Origin: a virus
Reading direction: 5' to 3' (one strand)
IMG/VR virus record: IMGVR_UViG_3300046454_000739
Span: 1 to 43,977 of that record
Length of the DNA stretch: 43,977 nt
Shown: positions 5,679 to 13,257 of the stretch, in pieces
Layout: each line of letters starts with the position of its first letter
Numbering within the stretch: the stretch's first letter is position 1
The notes under the pieces: generated by a model
The model's database searches: none
Seen by the model: only the letters and a program-made list of their open reading frames with translations
Told to the model about the DNA's origin: nothing
Translations under genes and position numbers: made by a program

Positions 5679-6545
5679 TCAAAGCAGATGAGCGTTCCAA
5701 ACGAGCAAAACTCGAGCTTGAATGTAGGTGTCGCTTGCCCTGATCGTTTGCGGCTGGTGACGATCATTGTCGGAAATCATCTTGATCTGATCGTCTCCAA
5801 TCCACTGAAGCCGCTTGATGTAAAGATGGCCTTCCCAAGAAAACATGTAGATCCCATCCCCTACGAATTCTCGGATACTGATGTCGACCAGCAGCGGGTC
5901 GCGATGCTTTATCGTCGGCGCCATTGACTGACCCCAACCGGTCACCATTTTCAGATGAAAATGCTCTCTGAACTCGACACCCATCTCGCGAAGATGCTGG
6001 GGGCTTACTCGGACATCCTGCAGCATCTCTGGATAGTCGTGCGGGATCTGGCCGCCACCCATCGCAGCGCGAATGTCGTAGTGTGCGATCCACACTTCGT
6101 CACCCACAACGCCTGGCCTGTAGTAGTCAATCTCGATGGCGCCACCAGCATCATCTGCCTCAGCTGCCGCCATCAATCTTTGTCTGGCAGTGTCTGTAAG
6201 TCCTTTACCCTGCTTATCTAGCATCTGACGAACCATCTCAGCGGCTGAGAGCGCCGAGCTTGATGGCGCTTCGGCGACACTTGTCAGCCCGCTGATCTCG
6301 CGCGCAAGTCGCTTACTGAAGCGCTCGACTGGAACGCCAAGTAAGCGCGATAGAACCGCCGCAAACTTGGCGTTCAGAGGATTCGTACCGTTCAGGTACA
6401 TCGCTACCGCAGCGGCCGAGATATCAGCCTCCGCAGCCAGACTTGCCTGGGTCAATCCGAGGGCGTTCTTTTTCGATACGAAAAGCGCCTTGGCGGCGTC
6501 GCACTCAGCTTTCAGTTCCGGGGATAGCTCTTTCTTTTTGCTCAT
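5679..6545 (-). CDS. CI-like prophage repressor (HTH plus S24 peptidase-like domain)
   Basis: 288 residues. An Xre helix-turn-helix lies at about 18-72 (GLTQASLAAEADISAAAVAM, then LNGTNP) and a LexA/CI-type S24 domain at about 140-285. The catalytic pair is visible: Ser207 in GWGQSMAPTI and Lys244 in HLYIKRLQW, 37 residues apart as in LexA. A clear Ala-Gly cleavage pair at the expected distance before Ser207 is not seen; the nearest Gly-rich stretch is AAMGGGQ (160-166). It is transcribed leftward from OR, opposite cro, and leads a likely operon with the toxin, antitoxin and DUF6941 genes. It should bind the AACCGSCGGTT sites at OL and OR to keep the lytic genes silent. Confidence 0.88.
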   Translation of the reverse strand: MSKKKELSPELKAECDAAKALFVSKKNALGLTQASLAAEADISAAAVAMYLNGTNPLNAKFAAVLSRLLGVPVERFSKRLAREISGLTSVAEAPSSSALSAAEMVRQMLDKQGKGLTDTARQRLMAAAEADDAGGAIEIDYYRPGVVGDEVWIAHYDIRAAMGGGQIPHDYPEMLQDVRVSPQHLREMGVEFREHFHLKMVTGWGQSMAPTIKHRDPLLVDISIREFVGDGIYMFSWEGHLYIKRLQWIGDDQIKMISDNDRHQPQTIRASDTYIQARVLLVWNAHLL

Positions 6546-6554
6546 CCGTGAAAT

Positions 6555-6618
6555 TTAACCGTTGGTTAATTTTATTGCGGCAACCGCCGGTGTTGCTAGA
6601 AAACTAACCGGCGGTTAA
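6555..6618. promoter_or_regulatory. OR operators (three repressor/Cro sites)
   Basis: Three dyads share the core of the OL sites: AACCGTTGGTT centred at 6562 (with flanking TT/AA), AACCGCCGGTG centred at 6587, and AACCGGCGGTT centred at 6611. Spacings are 25 and 24 bases, close to the lambda OR layout. They fill the gap between the repressor and cro, and the rightmost one lies inside PR. Confidence 0.85.
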
Positions 6619-6621
6619 TAT
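6593..6621 (+). promoter_or_regulatory. PR, rightward early promoter
   Basis: TTGCTA (6593-6598) and TAATAT (6616-6621) with a 17-base spacer that contains the operator centred at 6611. Transcription would start near 6628, shortly before the cro gene. Binding at the two right-hand operators would block it. Confidence 0.75.
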
Positions 6622-6652
6622 CTGGTCTGACAAAGTTTGCTGAGGCAACGAC

Positions 6653-6859
6653 ATGAAAAAGACGCCACTGCCAGAACTGGTCGAGCGAATTGGTCAGTCC
6701 GCTGTCGCCAAGGGCCTTGGCGTTAGCGCACCAGCCATCTCCAAAGCCTTGAAGGCGGCCAGGGAAATCTTGGTCATCGAACACGAGGACGGGAAGTTGA
6801 CAGCGGAGGAGGTTCGTCCTTTTCCGTGCCAGTTGCCGGTTCAGAGAACCGCCGCCTGA
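6653..6859 (+). CDS. cro: Cro repressor, lambda Cro-like
   Basis: 68 residues, the size of lambda Cro (66). The alignment is evident by eye: GQSAVAKGLGVSAPAISKAL (14-33) corresponds to the lambda helix-turn-helix [20 protein letters not shown], and LTAEEVRPFP (49-58) to VYAEEVKPFP. A GAGG site precedes the ATG. First gene of the PR transcript, divergent from the CI-like repressor with three operators between. It should bind the same sites as CI with a different order of preference to favour lytic growth. Confidence 0.88.
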   Translation: MKKTPLPELVERIGQSAVAKGLGVSAPAISKALKAAREILVIEHEDGKLTAEEVRPFPCQLPVQRTAA

Positions 6860-6909
6860 CACCCCCGCACGCCAATCCGTTGAAGCCAGATTAGAAGAGA
6901 GCAGTTCCC

Positions 6910-7527
6910 ATGGAAACGTCCAGTCCAAGACATAGCGCCCAAACCCGTGACCAAGTGCTGGTAGCACACGCAGCAAACCAGATCGCCCGAACCAGTTTGA
7001 GCCAGGACGATTTCGCGCAATCGCTGGCCCGGGAGATCTATCTGCGAGTTCCAGCGGAGAGGATCAAGGAATCGAAGGTTCCTGACTTCAATGAGTTGGC
7101 GCGCCTTAACGACGTGGGTGAATTCGTGAAAGCGACCGGCCGATGGCTGAAGCGCGTGCAGCGCTGGCTCTCGGGCGATCAGGAAATGCCGTCTTGGCTG
7201 GAAGAGGCCTGGGTGAATGCACTGGAGCCTGAGTTTCGCGACAACTGCATCAATGAGTTGGCTGGCCGCCACGGTTTGACCGGCGCACGCCAGATGCAGA
7301 GCGACCAATGCGCCAATAAAAGCTTTGGTGCGCTGATCCGCGCACTGGGCGACGTGATCGATACCGGCAGCGAAGTATTTGACGACCAGGTGATGTGCGA
7401 AGAGGACCTGCCGCATCTTCCGGCGTTCGCCGAGCAATGCCGTCAGGTCGAGGCCCGGGCGGGGGAGTTGGGACGTAAAGCCGAGACCCTGCTTGCTAAA
7501 CACAAACCGAATTTGAAGCTTGCCTGA
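6910..7527 (+). CDS. CII/YdaT-position early regulator (205 aa)
   Basis: Occupies the place of lambda cII, immediately after cro. The segment ATGRWLKRVQRWLSGDQ (about 75-91) followed by PSWLEEAWVNALEP resembles the YdaT family of Rac prophage, which is paired with the Cro-like YdaS and has been proposed to act like CII. The C-terminal part is helical (LPAFAEQCRQVEARAGELG). A purine-rich GAAGAGAGCAG precedes the ATG. The similarity is weak and judged by eye; a plain statement is that it is an early DNA-binding candidate. A hairpin follows the gene, as tR1 follows cro in lambda. Confidence 0.5.
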   Translation: METSSPRHSAQTRDQVLVAHAANQIARTSLSQDDFAQSLAREIYLRVPAERIKESKVPDFNELARLNDVGEFVKATGRWLKRVQRWLSGDQEMPSWLEEAWVNALEPEFRDNCINELAGRHGLTGARQMQSDQCANKSFGALIRALGDVIDTGSEVFDDQVMCEEDLPHLPAFAEQCRQVEARAGELGRKAETLLAKHKPNLKLA

Positions 7528-7542
7528 ATCCCGGGCACAAAA

Positions 7543-7570
7543 AAGCCGGGATTGCGCCCCGGCTAATTCA
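7543..7570 (+). terminator. Early rightward terminator (tR-like)
   Basis: AGCCGGG / CCCCGGCT hairpin around ATTGCG, followed by AATTCATTAA rather than a pure T-run, so a weak or attenuating terminator. It would limit PR transcription before the antirepressor and replication genes. Confidence 0.5.
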
Positions 7571-7592
7571 TTAACACTTGATGAGGCCGATT

Positions 7593-8393
7593 ATGCATAG
7601 CCAACCCATCTCAAGCAATACCCCCAACAGTGTCGCGACACAATTTGGCAACGCTGAAAACGTGTCGCGTGAAAAAATGAGCAGCTTCGACTTGCTCGAC
7701 CTGGTCAACGCAGCGCGCAAGGAATTTGGCGAAAGCGAAGTTCGTCGCAATGATTTCACCGCGCGGTGCCGCGATGAGCTGGACGGCGAATACTACGAAA
7801 CTTTCGTAGTAAGGAATCAGCGCGGCCCGGCATCAGACGGCCTGATGCTCACCAAGGATCAGTGCCTGCTGGTCTCCATGCGAGAGTCAAAAGCGGTCCG
7901 CCGCAACGTGGTCGCCAAGATCAATGCGCTGGAAGTGCCTGAGCTCTCCACCATTCAAATCCTTCAGATTGCCATGGAGTCTGAAAAGGCCCGCTTGTTG
8001 CTCACCGCCCAAGTCGAAGCCCAAGCCTCGAAGATCCACTCCATGGAGAACCTCTTCAAGGAAGGGATGACCCACACCCAATTCTGCAAGGGCCTCAATG
8101 GGGTCAACGTCATGCAGGTAGGCAAATTCCTTGAGGGCCGCAACTGGCTCTACAACGAGAGCAAATCCGGCCTGCGCTTCCGTGTGGCGTCATACGCACG
8201 CGACAAGTACATGACCGAGCATCAGCACGAAGTCTCTCCCCACGGCAAAGAGCCGTTCGTTTCCTTCACGCCAGTCCTACTCAAGAAGGGTGCCGTGCGC
8301 CTGTATGACCTGTACCTGGCCGGCGCACTGCCTATGAAGAAAAACTGGGACGGCTTGTTCACTCACGACAAAGCACTGCGTGGTGCGGCATGA
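7593..8393 (+). CDS. Phage antirepressor with C-terminal KilAC (ANT) domain
   Basis: 266 residues from the ATG at 7593, chosen because GAGG lies six bases upstream. The N-terminal half (FDLLDLVNAARKEFGESEVR, DELDGEYYETFVV, GLMLTKDQCLLVSMRESKAV) resembles Rha/BRO-type regulatory domains; the C-terminal half has the KilAC pattern, with MTHTQFCKGLNGVNVMQVGK (about 160-180), FLEGRNWLYNE and VLLKKGAVRLYDLYLAG. Such proteins counteract repressors or reset lysogeny. The stop overlaps the next ATG (ATGA). With an S24 repressor that lacks an obvious cleavage site, this could be a route to induction, which is inference. Confidence 0.78.
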   Translation: MHSQPISSNTPNSVATQFGNAENVSREKMSSFDLLDLVNAARKEFGESEVRRNDFTARCRDELDGEYYETFVVRNQRGPASDGLMLTKDQCLLVSMRESKAVRRNVVAKINALEVPELSTIQILQIAMESEKARLLLTAQVEAQASKIHSMENLFKEGMTHTQFCKGLNGVNVMQVGKFLEGRNWLYNESKSGLRFRVASYARDKYMTEHQHEVSPHGKEPFVSFTPVLLKKGAVRLYDLYLAGALPMKKNWDGLFTHDKALRGAA

Positions 8394-9319
8394 GCATGGG
8401 CCTGATGGTTGCCGCAATGAAACTTCGCGTCGGCAATCCCCTGCGCAAGCTGGTACTCATCAAACTCGCAGACAATGCCAGCGATATGGGGGAGTGCTGG
8501 CCGTCCTATCAACACATCGCCGATCAGTGCGAGATCAGCAAGCGTTCCGTTATGAACCACATCACCGCGCTGTGTGAGTCAGGGCTACTGCGCAAGGAAA
8601 TTAGGAAGGGTGGGCCGAAGGGCAACTCGTCGAACGTTTACTTCCTGACCCTTGATGGTGGTGCACCTCTTGCACCAGGGGTAGTGCAGCAGATTCACCA
8701 GGGTGGTGCAGCAGGTTCACCCCCTAGTGAATCTCCTGCACTAGGGGGTAGTGCAGGAGCTGCACCCAGAACCAGTCACTCTTCTGAACCAGTCAATGAA
8801 CCGGTCATTGAACCAATTGCACCCCCGGCTTCCGCCGAGGTTGTGCCGGCTCAGTCCCGCAACTTGGTGCTGGTGGTTGATCGCACCGATACGCCACGGG
8901 TTGAGATTCCCGCTGACATGCCGGGCCCAAAAGACCAGTCCTGCAAAACCTTCAAAGTCTGGGCGAACTACGCCATGGCCTACCGCAAGCGCTACCACGG
9001 TGCTTGGCCGGTGTGGAACGCCAAGGTTGGCGGTCAGCTCGGCCAACTGGTCGACCGGCTCGGCGCCGATGTCGCCCACCACGTCGCCGCTCACTACCTG
9101 AAGACCAGCGACGCCGGCGTCCTGCGCAAGTGCCACAGCCTCAACGAACTGCTGGCCAACGCCGAGAGCTACCACACCCAGTGGGTGACTGGTCAGCGCA
9201 TCAATGGGACAACCGCTCGCCAGATGGAACGGACCGAAGCGAACGTCTCCGCCGCCGAGCAGGCCGCGCAAATGGTCTTGGCCAAGCGCCAAGCAGGGGA
9301 GCGCAATGAATACCTTTGA
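8390..9319 (+). CDS. O-like replication initiator with winged HTH
   Basis: 309 residues. The N-terminal 85 residues form a winged helix-turn-helix of the replication protein O / HTH_36 type: LIKLADNASDMGECWPSYQH, then IADQCEISKRSVMNHITALC and a wing ending SSNVYFLTL. A linker rich in Gly, Ala, Pro and Ser follows (about 90-145); the DNA coding this linker is the iteron array at 8657-8766. The C-terminal half (FKVWANYAMAYRKRYHGAWP, GGQLGQLVDRLGADVAHHVA) resembles domains found in Pseudomonas phage replication proteins that recruit helicase or its loader. Gene order, antirepressor, O, P-position, nin genes, is lambda-like. Confidence 0.8.
   Translation: MSMGLMVAAMKLRVGNPLRKLVLIKLADNASDMGECWPSYQHIADQCEISKRSVMNHITALCESGLLRKEIRKGGPKGNSSNVYFLTLDGGAPLAPGVVQQIHQGGAAGSPPSESPALGGSAGAAPRTSHSSEPVNEPVIEPIAPPASAEVVPAQSRNLVLVVDRTDTPRVEIPADMPGPKDQSCKTFKVWANYAMAYRKRYHGAWPVWNAKVGGQLGQLVDRLGADVAHHVAAHYLKTSDAGVLRKCHSLNELLANAESYHTQWVTGQRINGTTARQMERTEANVSAAEQAAQMVLAKRQAGERNEYL
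8657..8766 (+). repeat. Iteron array in the O-like gene, candidate phage origin
   Basis: Five 20-base units, each itself an imperfect dyad of the form GGTRGTGCA...TKCACC: 8657-8676, 8680-8699, 8702-8721, 8724-8743 (inverted) and 8747-8766. Starts are 22-23 bases apart. The right flank (8776-8815) is less GC-rich and carries GAACCRGTCA repeats. Lambda ori is built the same way: four dyad iterons in the middle of O followed by an AT-rich stretch. Confidence 0.75.
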
Positions 9320-10103
9320 AATGAATGACCAACAGGTTGCCGGGCTAGCTGCAGCGATCTGCGCCACCGCCGAGGCCATGGGTCAGGAAATGAACCCAGG
9401 CACCGCGGCGATGATGGCCGAAGACCTCTGCGCCTACTCGGTGCCCGCCGTAAAAGCCGCGCTGAAGGCCTGCCGCTTCGAGGTGAAAGGCAAGCTGGCG
9501 ATGGCTGACATTCTCCAGCGAGTGCAGGCCGCTGACGGCCGTCCGGGCAGGGACGAAGCATGGGCGATCGCCATGACCACCAACGATGAATTCGAAACCG
9601 TGGTGCTGACCGACGAAATCCAGCTCGCGCTGGCTGCTGCAAAACCTGTACTCGATGCTGGCGACAAGGTCGGTGCGCGAATGGCGTTCATCAGCGCGTA
9701 TGAGCGACTGGTCGGCCAGGCTCGGGAGGACAGCAAAGAGGTGAACTGGCATGTCTCTGTCGGCTTCGATGCTAACCGACGTACACAGGCGATCACCAAG
9801 GCCGTGCAGATGCAGCGCATCCCACAGGAACGCGCTCAGCAGTACCTGGCCGACTTGAGTGTCGCGCCGGTTACTGAAGACGGTCGGGCCGTGGTTGCGC
9901 TGCTCACCGGTGAGGTCGCGCGGCCTTCCCCAAAACTGCGCGAGAAGCTCGCCGCGGTGAAGGACTCGATGCTGGCCATGCGCAAGGCCTCGGACGAGGA
10001 AAAAACAGAACTGCGAATTTTGGCAGCCAACGAGCAGGCCGATCGCCGGGCGCTGCTGATTCGGCAGGCCGAACAATTGAAAGCAGGGAGCGCTGCTCAA
10101 TGA
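9306..10103 (+). CDS. P-position replication protein (265 aa)
   Basis: The ATG at 9306 is chosen because GGGGAG lies just upstream and the start overlaps the O-like gene by 14 bases. The N-terminal part (QQVAGLAAAICATAEAMGQE, then TAAMMAEDLCAYSVPAVKAA, then GKLAMADILQRVQAADG) resembles the small replicative domain found in helicase-loader-like phage proteins; the rest is helical with a long charged C-terminal helix (REKLAAVKDSMLAMRKASDE). Position directly after the initiator suggests the helicase loader or P analogue. No Walker motif is seen, so an AAA+ DnaC-type loader is excluded. Function is inferred from place and general character. Confidence 0.6.
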   Translation: MNTFEMNDQQVAGLAAAICATAEAMGQEMNPGTAAMMAEDLCAYSVPAVKAALKACRFEVKGKLAMADILQRVQAADGRPGRDEAWAIAMTTNDEFETVVLTDEIQLALAAAKPVLDAGDKVGARMAFISAYERLVGQAREDSKEVNWHVSVGFDANRRTQAITKAVQMQRIPQERAQQYLADLSVAPVTEDGRAVVALLTGEVARPSPKLREKLAAVKDSMLAMRKASDEEKTELRILAANEQADRRALLIRQAEQLKAGSAAQ

Positions 10104-10327
10104 ACATCGATAAACAAAAACTCCAGAAATTGCTCTGGGCTGAGGCCGCGTCATACCGCGCTGATTGCGCGAATTGGAAACGTAACACTGAGGCTCTTCA
10201 GGACTTCCTCGGCGAAAAGACTGTGGAAGAGGTGGCGCTGGAGCTGTTGGCAGAGAACGAACGACTGACGCAGCAGCTCAGTGAGTTGATCGACGGATTA
10301 CCCAACAAGGTGGCCGCCCATGGCTGA
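10100..10327 (+). CDS. Small helical early protein, unknown (75 aa)
   Basis: Starts at an ATG overlapping the previous stop (ATGA), with GGGAG upstream, and overlaps ninB at its end. The protein is helical: DKQKLQKLLWAEAASYRADC with a Trp/Cys, then EEVALELLAENERLTQQLSE, a leucine-zipper-like coil. No family recognised. Tight packing in the early operon supports it as real. Confidence 0.65.
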   Translation: MNIDKQKLQKLLWAEAASYRADCANWKRNTEALQDFLGEKTVEEVALELLAENERLTQQLSELIDGLPNKVAAHG

Positions 10328-10790
10328 CAAAATCTCCGTGAACTGTCAGGCCAAGCTTTCCGAGGCTATCACCGCTATCAGTGCCATGTACCGCGACAAG
10401 AAGTTCGTCGTGGTGTCGCTGCGCCCGGGTAAGGACCGCACGCTCGACCAGAACCGGCTGTGGTTCGCGATGTACAAGCGCATCGCAGAGATGACCCAGA
10501 TCGGCGACGAGGCGGACGCGCGCCGGTACTGCAAGCTGCACGTCGGTGTGCAGATCCTGCTGAACGAGGATGCCGGGTTTCAGGCTGAGTGGTACCGGGT
10601 GATGCGTCACCTCCCGTACGAGACGAAGCTGGCCATGATGGGCGGCTGCCATCTGTTCGGCCCGGACGGTTTCCCGGTGACCAGCCTCTTCAGCCGCGCC
10701 CAGGGCATCGCCTACACCGATCGCATTGTGGCGCGCTTCGCTCAGCAGGGCGTGTACTTCGATGATCTGTTGAGCCAGGAGGCTGCATGA
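10320..10790 (+). CDS. ninB: NinB-family recombination protein
   Basis: 156 residues. The NinB signature is present: KKFVVVSLRPGKDRTLDQNR (about 27-46) followed by LWFAMYKRIAEM, then KLHVGVQILL and MRHLPYETKLAMM. In lambda NinB (Orf) is a recombination mediator that lets RecA or an annealase load on single-strand-binding-protein-covered DNA, replacing RecFOR. The gene overlaps its neighbours on both sides and precedes ninG, the usual nin-region order. Confidence 0.88.
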   Translation: MADKISVNCQAKLSEAITAISAMYRDKKFVVVSLRPGKDRTLDQNRLWFAMYKRIAEMTQIGDEADARRYCKLHVGVQILLNEDAGFQAEWYRVMRHLPYETKLAMMGGCHLFGPDGFPVTSLFSRAQGIAYTDRIVARFAQQGVYFDDLLSQEAA

Positions 10791-11392
10791 CGATTGAACG
10801 GAAGCAGCCAAAACCGAAGAAATGCCGAGTCGCTACTTGCAGGGCCTCATTCGTCCCATCGCGGATGGGGCAGGCGGTTTGTAGTCCTGCATGCGCATTG
10901 ATCGACGCGCCGAAGAATCAGGACAAAGCCCGCAAGGCCATCGCCCAGCGCGACCGCCGAGATATCCAGGTGCGCAAGGAGAAGCTGAAGAGCAGGGCGG
11001 ATCACCTTCGCGAAGCCCAGGCGGCGGTCAACGAGTTCGTCCGCCTGCGTGACGCGCACCTGCCGTGCATCAGCTGCGACTCGATGCCGAACGACAACGA
11101 CCTGATGACGGGCAGCCGCTGGGATGCTGGGCATTACCGATCCGTCGGCGCCTGTCCGGAGCTGCGTTTCGAGCCACTGAACATTCATCGCCAGTGCGTG
11201 AAGTGCAACCGCAACCTGTCCGGCAACGCGGTTGAGTACCGCATCCGGTTGGTGCTGCGCATCGGCGCCGAAACCGTGGCTTGGCTGGAAGGGCCTCATG
11301 AGCCCCGCAAGTACACCGTCGAAGAAATCAAAACCATCAAGGCCGAATACCGGGCCAAGACCCGAGAACTGAAAAAGGGGCAGGCAGCATGA
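10787..11392 (+). CDS. ninG: NinG-family (Rap) recombination endonuclease
   Basis: 201 residues with two cysteine clusters of the NinG family: CRVATCRASF...QAVCSPACA (about 11-40) as an N-terminal zinc knuckle, a long charged coil (KARKAIAQRDRRDIQVRKEK), then CISCDS, WDAGHYRSVG and NIHRQCVKCNRNLSG, an HNH-like core. Lambda NinG/Rap is a structure-specific nuclease that cuts Holliday junctions and D-loops. Start ATGA overlaps the ninB stop, and the end overlaps the next gene. Confidence 0.9.
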   Translation: MTIERKQPKPKKCRVATCRASFVPSRMGQAVCSPACALIDAPKNQDKARKAIAQRDRRDIQVRKEKLKSRADHLREAQAAVNEFVRLRDAHLPCISCDSMPNDNDLMTGSRWDAGHYRSVGACPELRFEPLNIHRQCVKCNRNLSGNAVEYRIRLVLRIGAETVAWLEGPHEPRKYTVEEIKTIKAEYRAKTRELKKGQAA

Positions 11393-11970
11393 AAATCAAC
11401 TCAGCGCGCCAGGCTTGGCATGACTGCAAATACAACCCGGCCCCCGGCCAGACCTCCGACGTCGTCCAGCTCGGCGTGGTGGTGCAGAACACGGAGCGCG
11501 GGCCAACCGCAAACCATGCTGTGCACGGCGCACTGGCTGGGCACATCCAATCAGCGATCGAGCGCCTGCACCCGCAGATCCGCGTGTTCGGTGACTTCAT
11601 GTACGCGGCCGAGCAGAGCGACGACATCCGCGAGGCAGCGGAAGAGGTGGTGTTCAGCCTGGTGCAGAGCAGGTCGCCACGAATGACGGCGGCCAAGCGC
11701 GAGAAGCTCGAGTATGTGGTGAAGGGCGTTCTTGCTCGGTACCGTTACATGCACCAGGGCGGCCAGTCGGCCAACGAAGACCCGCTGGCCAACGCGGAGA
11801 AGTTCCGGGCGTGGCTCTGGGCCGAGATGGGTTGCCGGCTGGAGTCATGTGCCTGGACACGCGATTGGGAGCCTTTCATTGCTCGCGCATTCGAGTGTTG
11901 TGAGGAACTTGATAGGATGGCGCTCAGCCCAGTGGCGGCTGTCATTTATCAAATGAAGGAAGCGGCTTAG
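11389..11970 (+). CDS. Q-position protein, candidate late-gene antiterminator
   Basis: 193 residues, ATG overlapping the ninG stop. It lies where lambda-like phages carry Q, last of the early genes before the late region. Features: a polar N-terminus (KINSARQAWHDCKYNPAPGQ), a helical middle (IREAAEEVVFSLVQSRSPRM, then TAAKREKLEYVVKGVLARYR) and two Cys-Trp segments (MGCRLESCAWTRDWEPF, FECCEELDRM) near the C-terminus. I do not see a standard zinc-binding Q motif, so the call is by place. The many intrinsic terminators inside the late operon require some antiterminator, which supports it indirectly. Confidence 0.5.
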   Translation: MKINSARQAWHDCKYNPAPGQTSDVVQLGVVVQNTERGPTANHAVHGALAGHIQSAIERLHPQIRVFGDFMYAAEQSDDIREAAEEVVFSLVQSRSPRMTAAKREKLEYVVKGVLARYRYMHQGGQSANEDPLANAEKFRAWLWAEMGCRLESCAWTRDWEPFIARAFECCEELDRMALSPVAAVIYQMKEAA

Positions 11971-12425
11971 TGGATCTTTTAGAGTTCTCGGCAAAGATGA
12001 CGGAAGTCATGGTCTGGCCTGCGTCCATCGCAGTGACAGCAGTGGTGATGTATTTAAACCGAGGGAAAGGAGGCGAGTTTTTTGGCGATTTCGTTAAGCG
12101 ACTCAAGCAGTTCGAGGTTGGTGCGGTCAAGGTTTCTCTCGCAGAGACGAGTTCAATACCCGCTTTGAGCGCCGAAATTAAAGAAGCGAACTATAAAAAA
12201 TATACCAATGGGGTAATCGTCCAACGGTTCTGGTTCGTAACGATTCAAGATGGGAAAGAGTTCAGCTTTAGTTATCCCATTTCTTTTCCCAATGAGGTGA
12301 CAAGTTTTCAGTTCGTAGGCCGCGCCCCTCTTCCGATCAAATCGTTCACGAAAGATACTTTTGTAGTAGACGCTTCGAGCTGCAAGCCGCCTTTTAGGAT
12401 CGAGGTCATTATCACAGGAATGTGA
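11970..12425 (+). CDS. Hypothetical protein with one N-terminal membrane span
   Basis: Starts at a GTG sharing bases with the previous stop (TAGTG), with AAGGAAG upstream. The N-terminus has a hydrophobic span (VMVWPASIAVTAVVMYL, about 13-29) followed by basic residues and a polar beta-rich domain ending RIEVIITGM. The DNA is more AT-rich than the genes before it. It is the last gene before the terminator at 12500. No family recognised; a membrane-anchored accessory protein is the most that can be said. Confidence 0.6.
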   Translation: MDLLEFSAKMTEVMVWPASIAVTAVVMYLNRGKGGEFFGDFVKRLKQFEVGAVKVSLAETSSIPALSAEIKEANYKKYTNGVIVQRFWFVTIQDGKEFSFSYPISFPNEVTSFQFVGRAPLPIKSFTKDTFVVDASSCKPPFRIEVIITGM

Positions 12426-12499
12426 TGCTTGACTTCCCGCACGGCTGAGGGCATCATTTCGCCATATTGAGTATTTTGCCTGCGGCAACTTGCTCCACT

Positions 12500-12526
12500 A
12501 ACCCTGCTTTCGAGCGGGGTTTTTTG
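12500..12526 (+). terminator. Intrinsic terminator at end of early region
   Basis: CCCTGC / GCGGGG hairpin with a TTTCGA loop followed by TTTTTT. It would end the early rightward transcript or be the site where late antitermination acts. Confidence 0.7.
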
Positions 12527-12576
12527 CGTCTGTGATTTCTCAAAAACTAACGAAGGAATGCTGAATGATGAAGTGA

Positions 12577-12879
12577 ATGTCCGCTTACTTGGGTTTGGCG
12601 CTCGCCGCCTGCCCGTCCTGTTTCTCCATGTCGGCATTCGCCGAGCCAATCGCCTACCGCACCGCGTACTATCTGACCGCTCTCATCGAGCCGCAGGGTG
12701 TCGCCATGCAGCGCCTGAAACTGACCCTTGCTATGTGGCGAACGGGCAGCCAGTCCGCTGATGAAAGCTTGGCCTCCAATCTGCGCGCATCCAGCAACCA
12801 CTTCGTGATGGCCTCTATCGGCGCCGAAGAAGTAACTGCTGGCGAAGAAGAATGGCTTAAGCCTGCCGCAAGCTGCTGA
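12577..12879 (+). CDS. Hypothetical protein, possible signal peptide (100 aa)
   Basis: Codon use in this frame (many CTG, GCC, ATC) looks coding, better than in the overlapping frames. The N-terminus MSAYLGLALAACPSCFSMSA could be a signal peptide ending FA-EP; the rest is helical (MQRLKLTLAMWRTG, LASNLRASSNHFVMASIG, then EEVTAGEEEWL). The ATG has no strong ribosome site; a GAAGGA lies 23 bases upstream, before a competing ATG in another frame. No family recognised. It may be real but the start is unsure. Confidence 0.4.
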   Translation: MSAYLGLALAACPSCFSMSAFAEPIAYRTAYYLTALIEPQGVAMQRLKLTLAMWRTGSQSADESLASNLRASSNHFVMASIGAEEVTAGEEEWLKPAASC

Positions 12880-13257
12880 ATGCGCCTGGAAGCACCAGAA
12901 AAAGCACGGACATATGCGCCGGGCTTTTTTGTACCTCCGAGGAAAGCCGCTACCTGAGTGGATGCTTTCCCAGATGTACCGAGTTTCACCTGTAGCCAGG
13001 ACAGCCTTCGGGAAGGCCTGGACGTCGATAGCCGGATAGTGCGACGTACGGAATCAACACCGGCAGCCCGCGCACCCTGACCTCAAACTTGCTTTCGGGG
13101 TGGCGCGAGACTGGATCAGCGAGATCGATGCATATGGGGCGTTGACGTTGAGAAGGCCTTTGGCAGACAGCTCGGAAAGACGAGCGCACCTATTTACACC
13201 GCCTCTGCGTTTCGTCGAGGCGGGCTCAAGTCAACGATGTTTCTGAGCCGTTCTTGG
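12880..13257. other. Intergenic stretch with no clear gene
   Basis: No frame here has convincing codon use and a ribosome site together. A leftward frame (12986-13189) is open but looks unconvincing. The region is a candidate for the late promoter and antitermination site, since it lies between the Q-position gene and the holin, but I could not identify either. Confidence 0.35.

Noticed and set aside
8657-8766. CRISPR-like spaced repeats
   Set aside because: Units are dyads with only 2-3 base gaps, one is inverted, and they lie inside a coding gene; iterons fit, a CRISPR array does not.
12986-13189. 67-codon leftward frame
   Set aside because: Start lacks a ribosome site and codon use is not clearly coding; kept only as part of the intergenic description.
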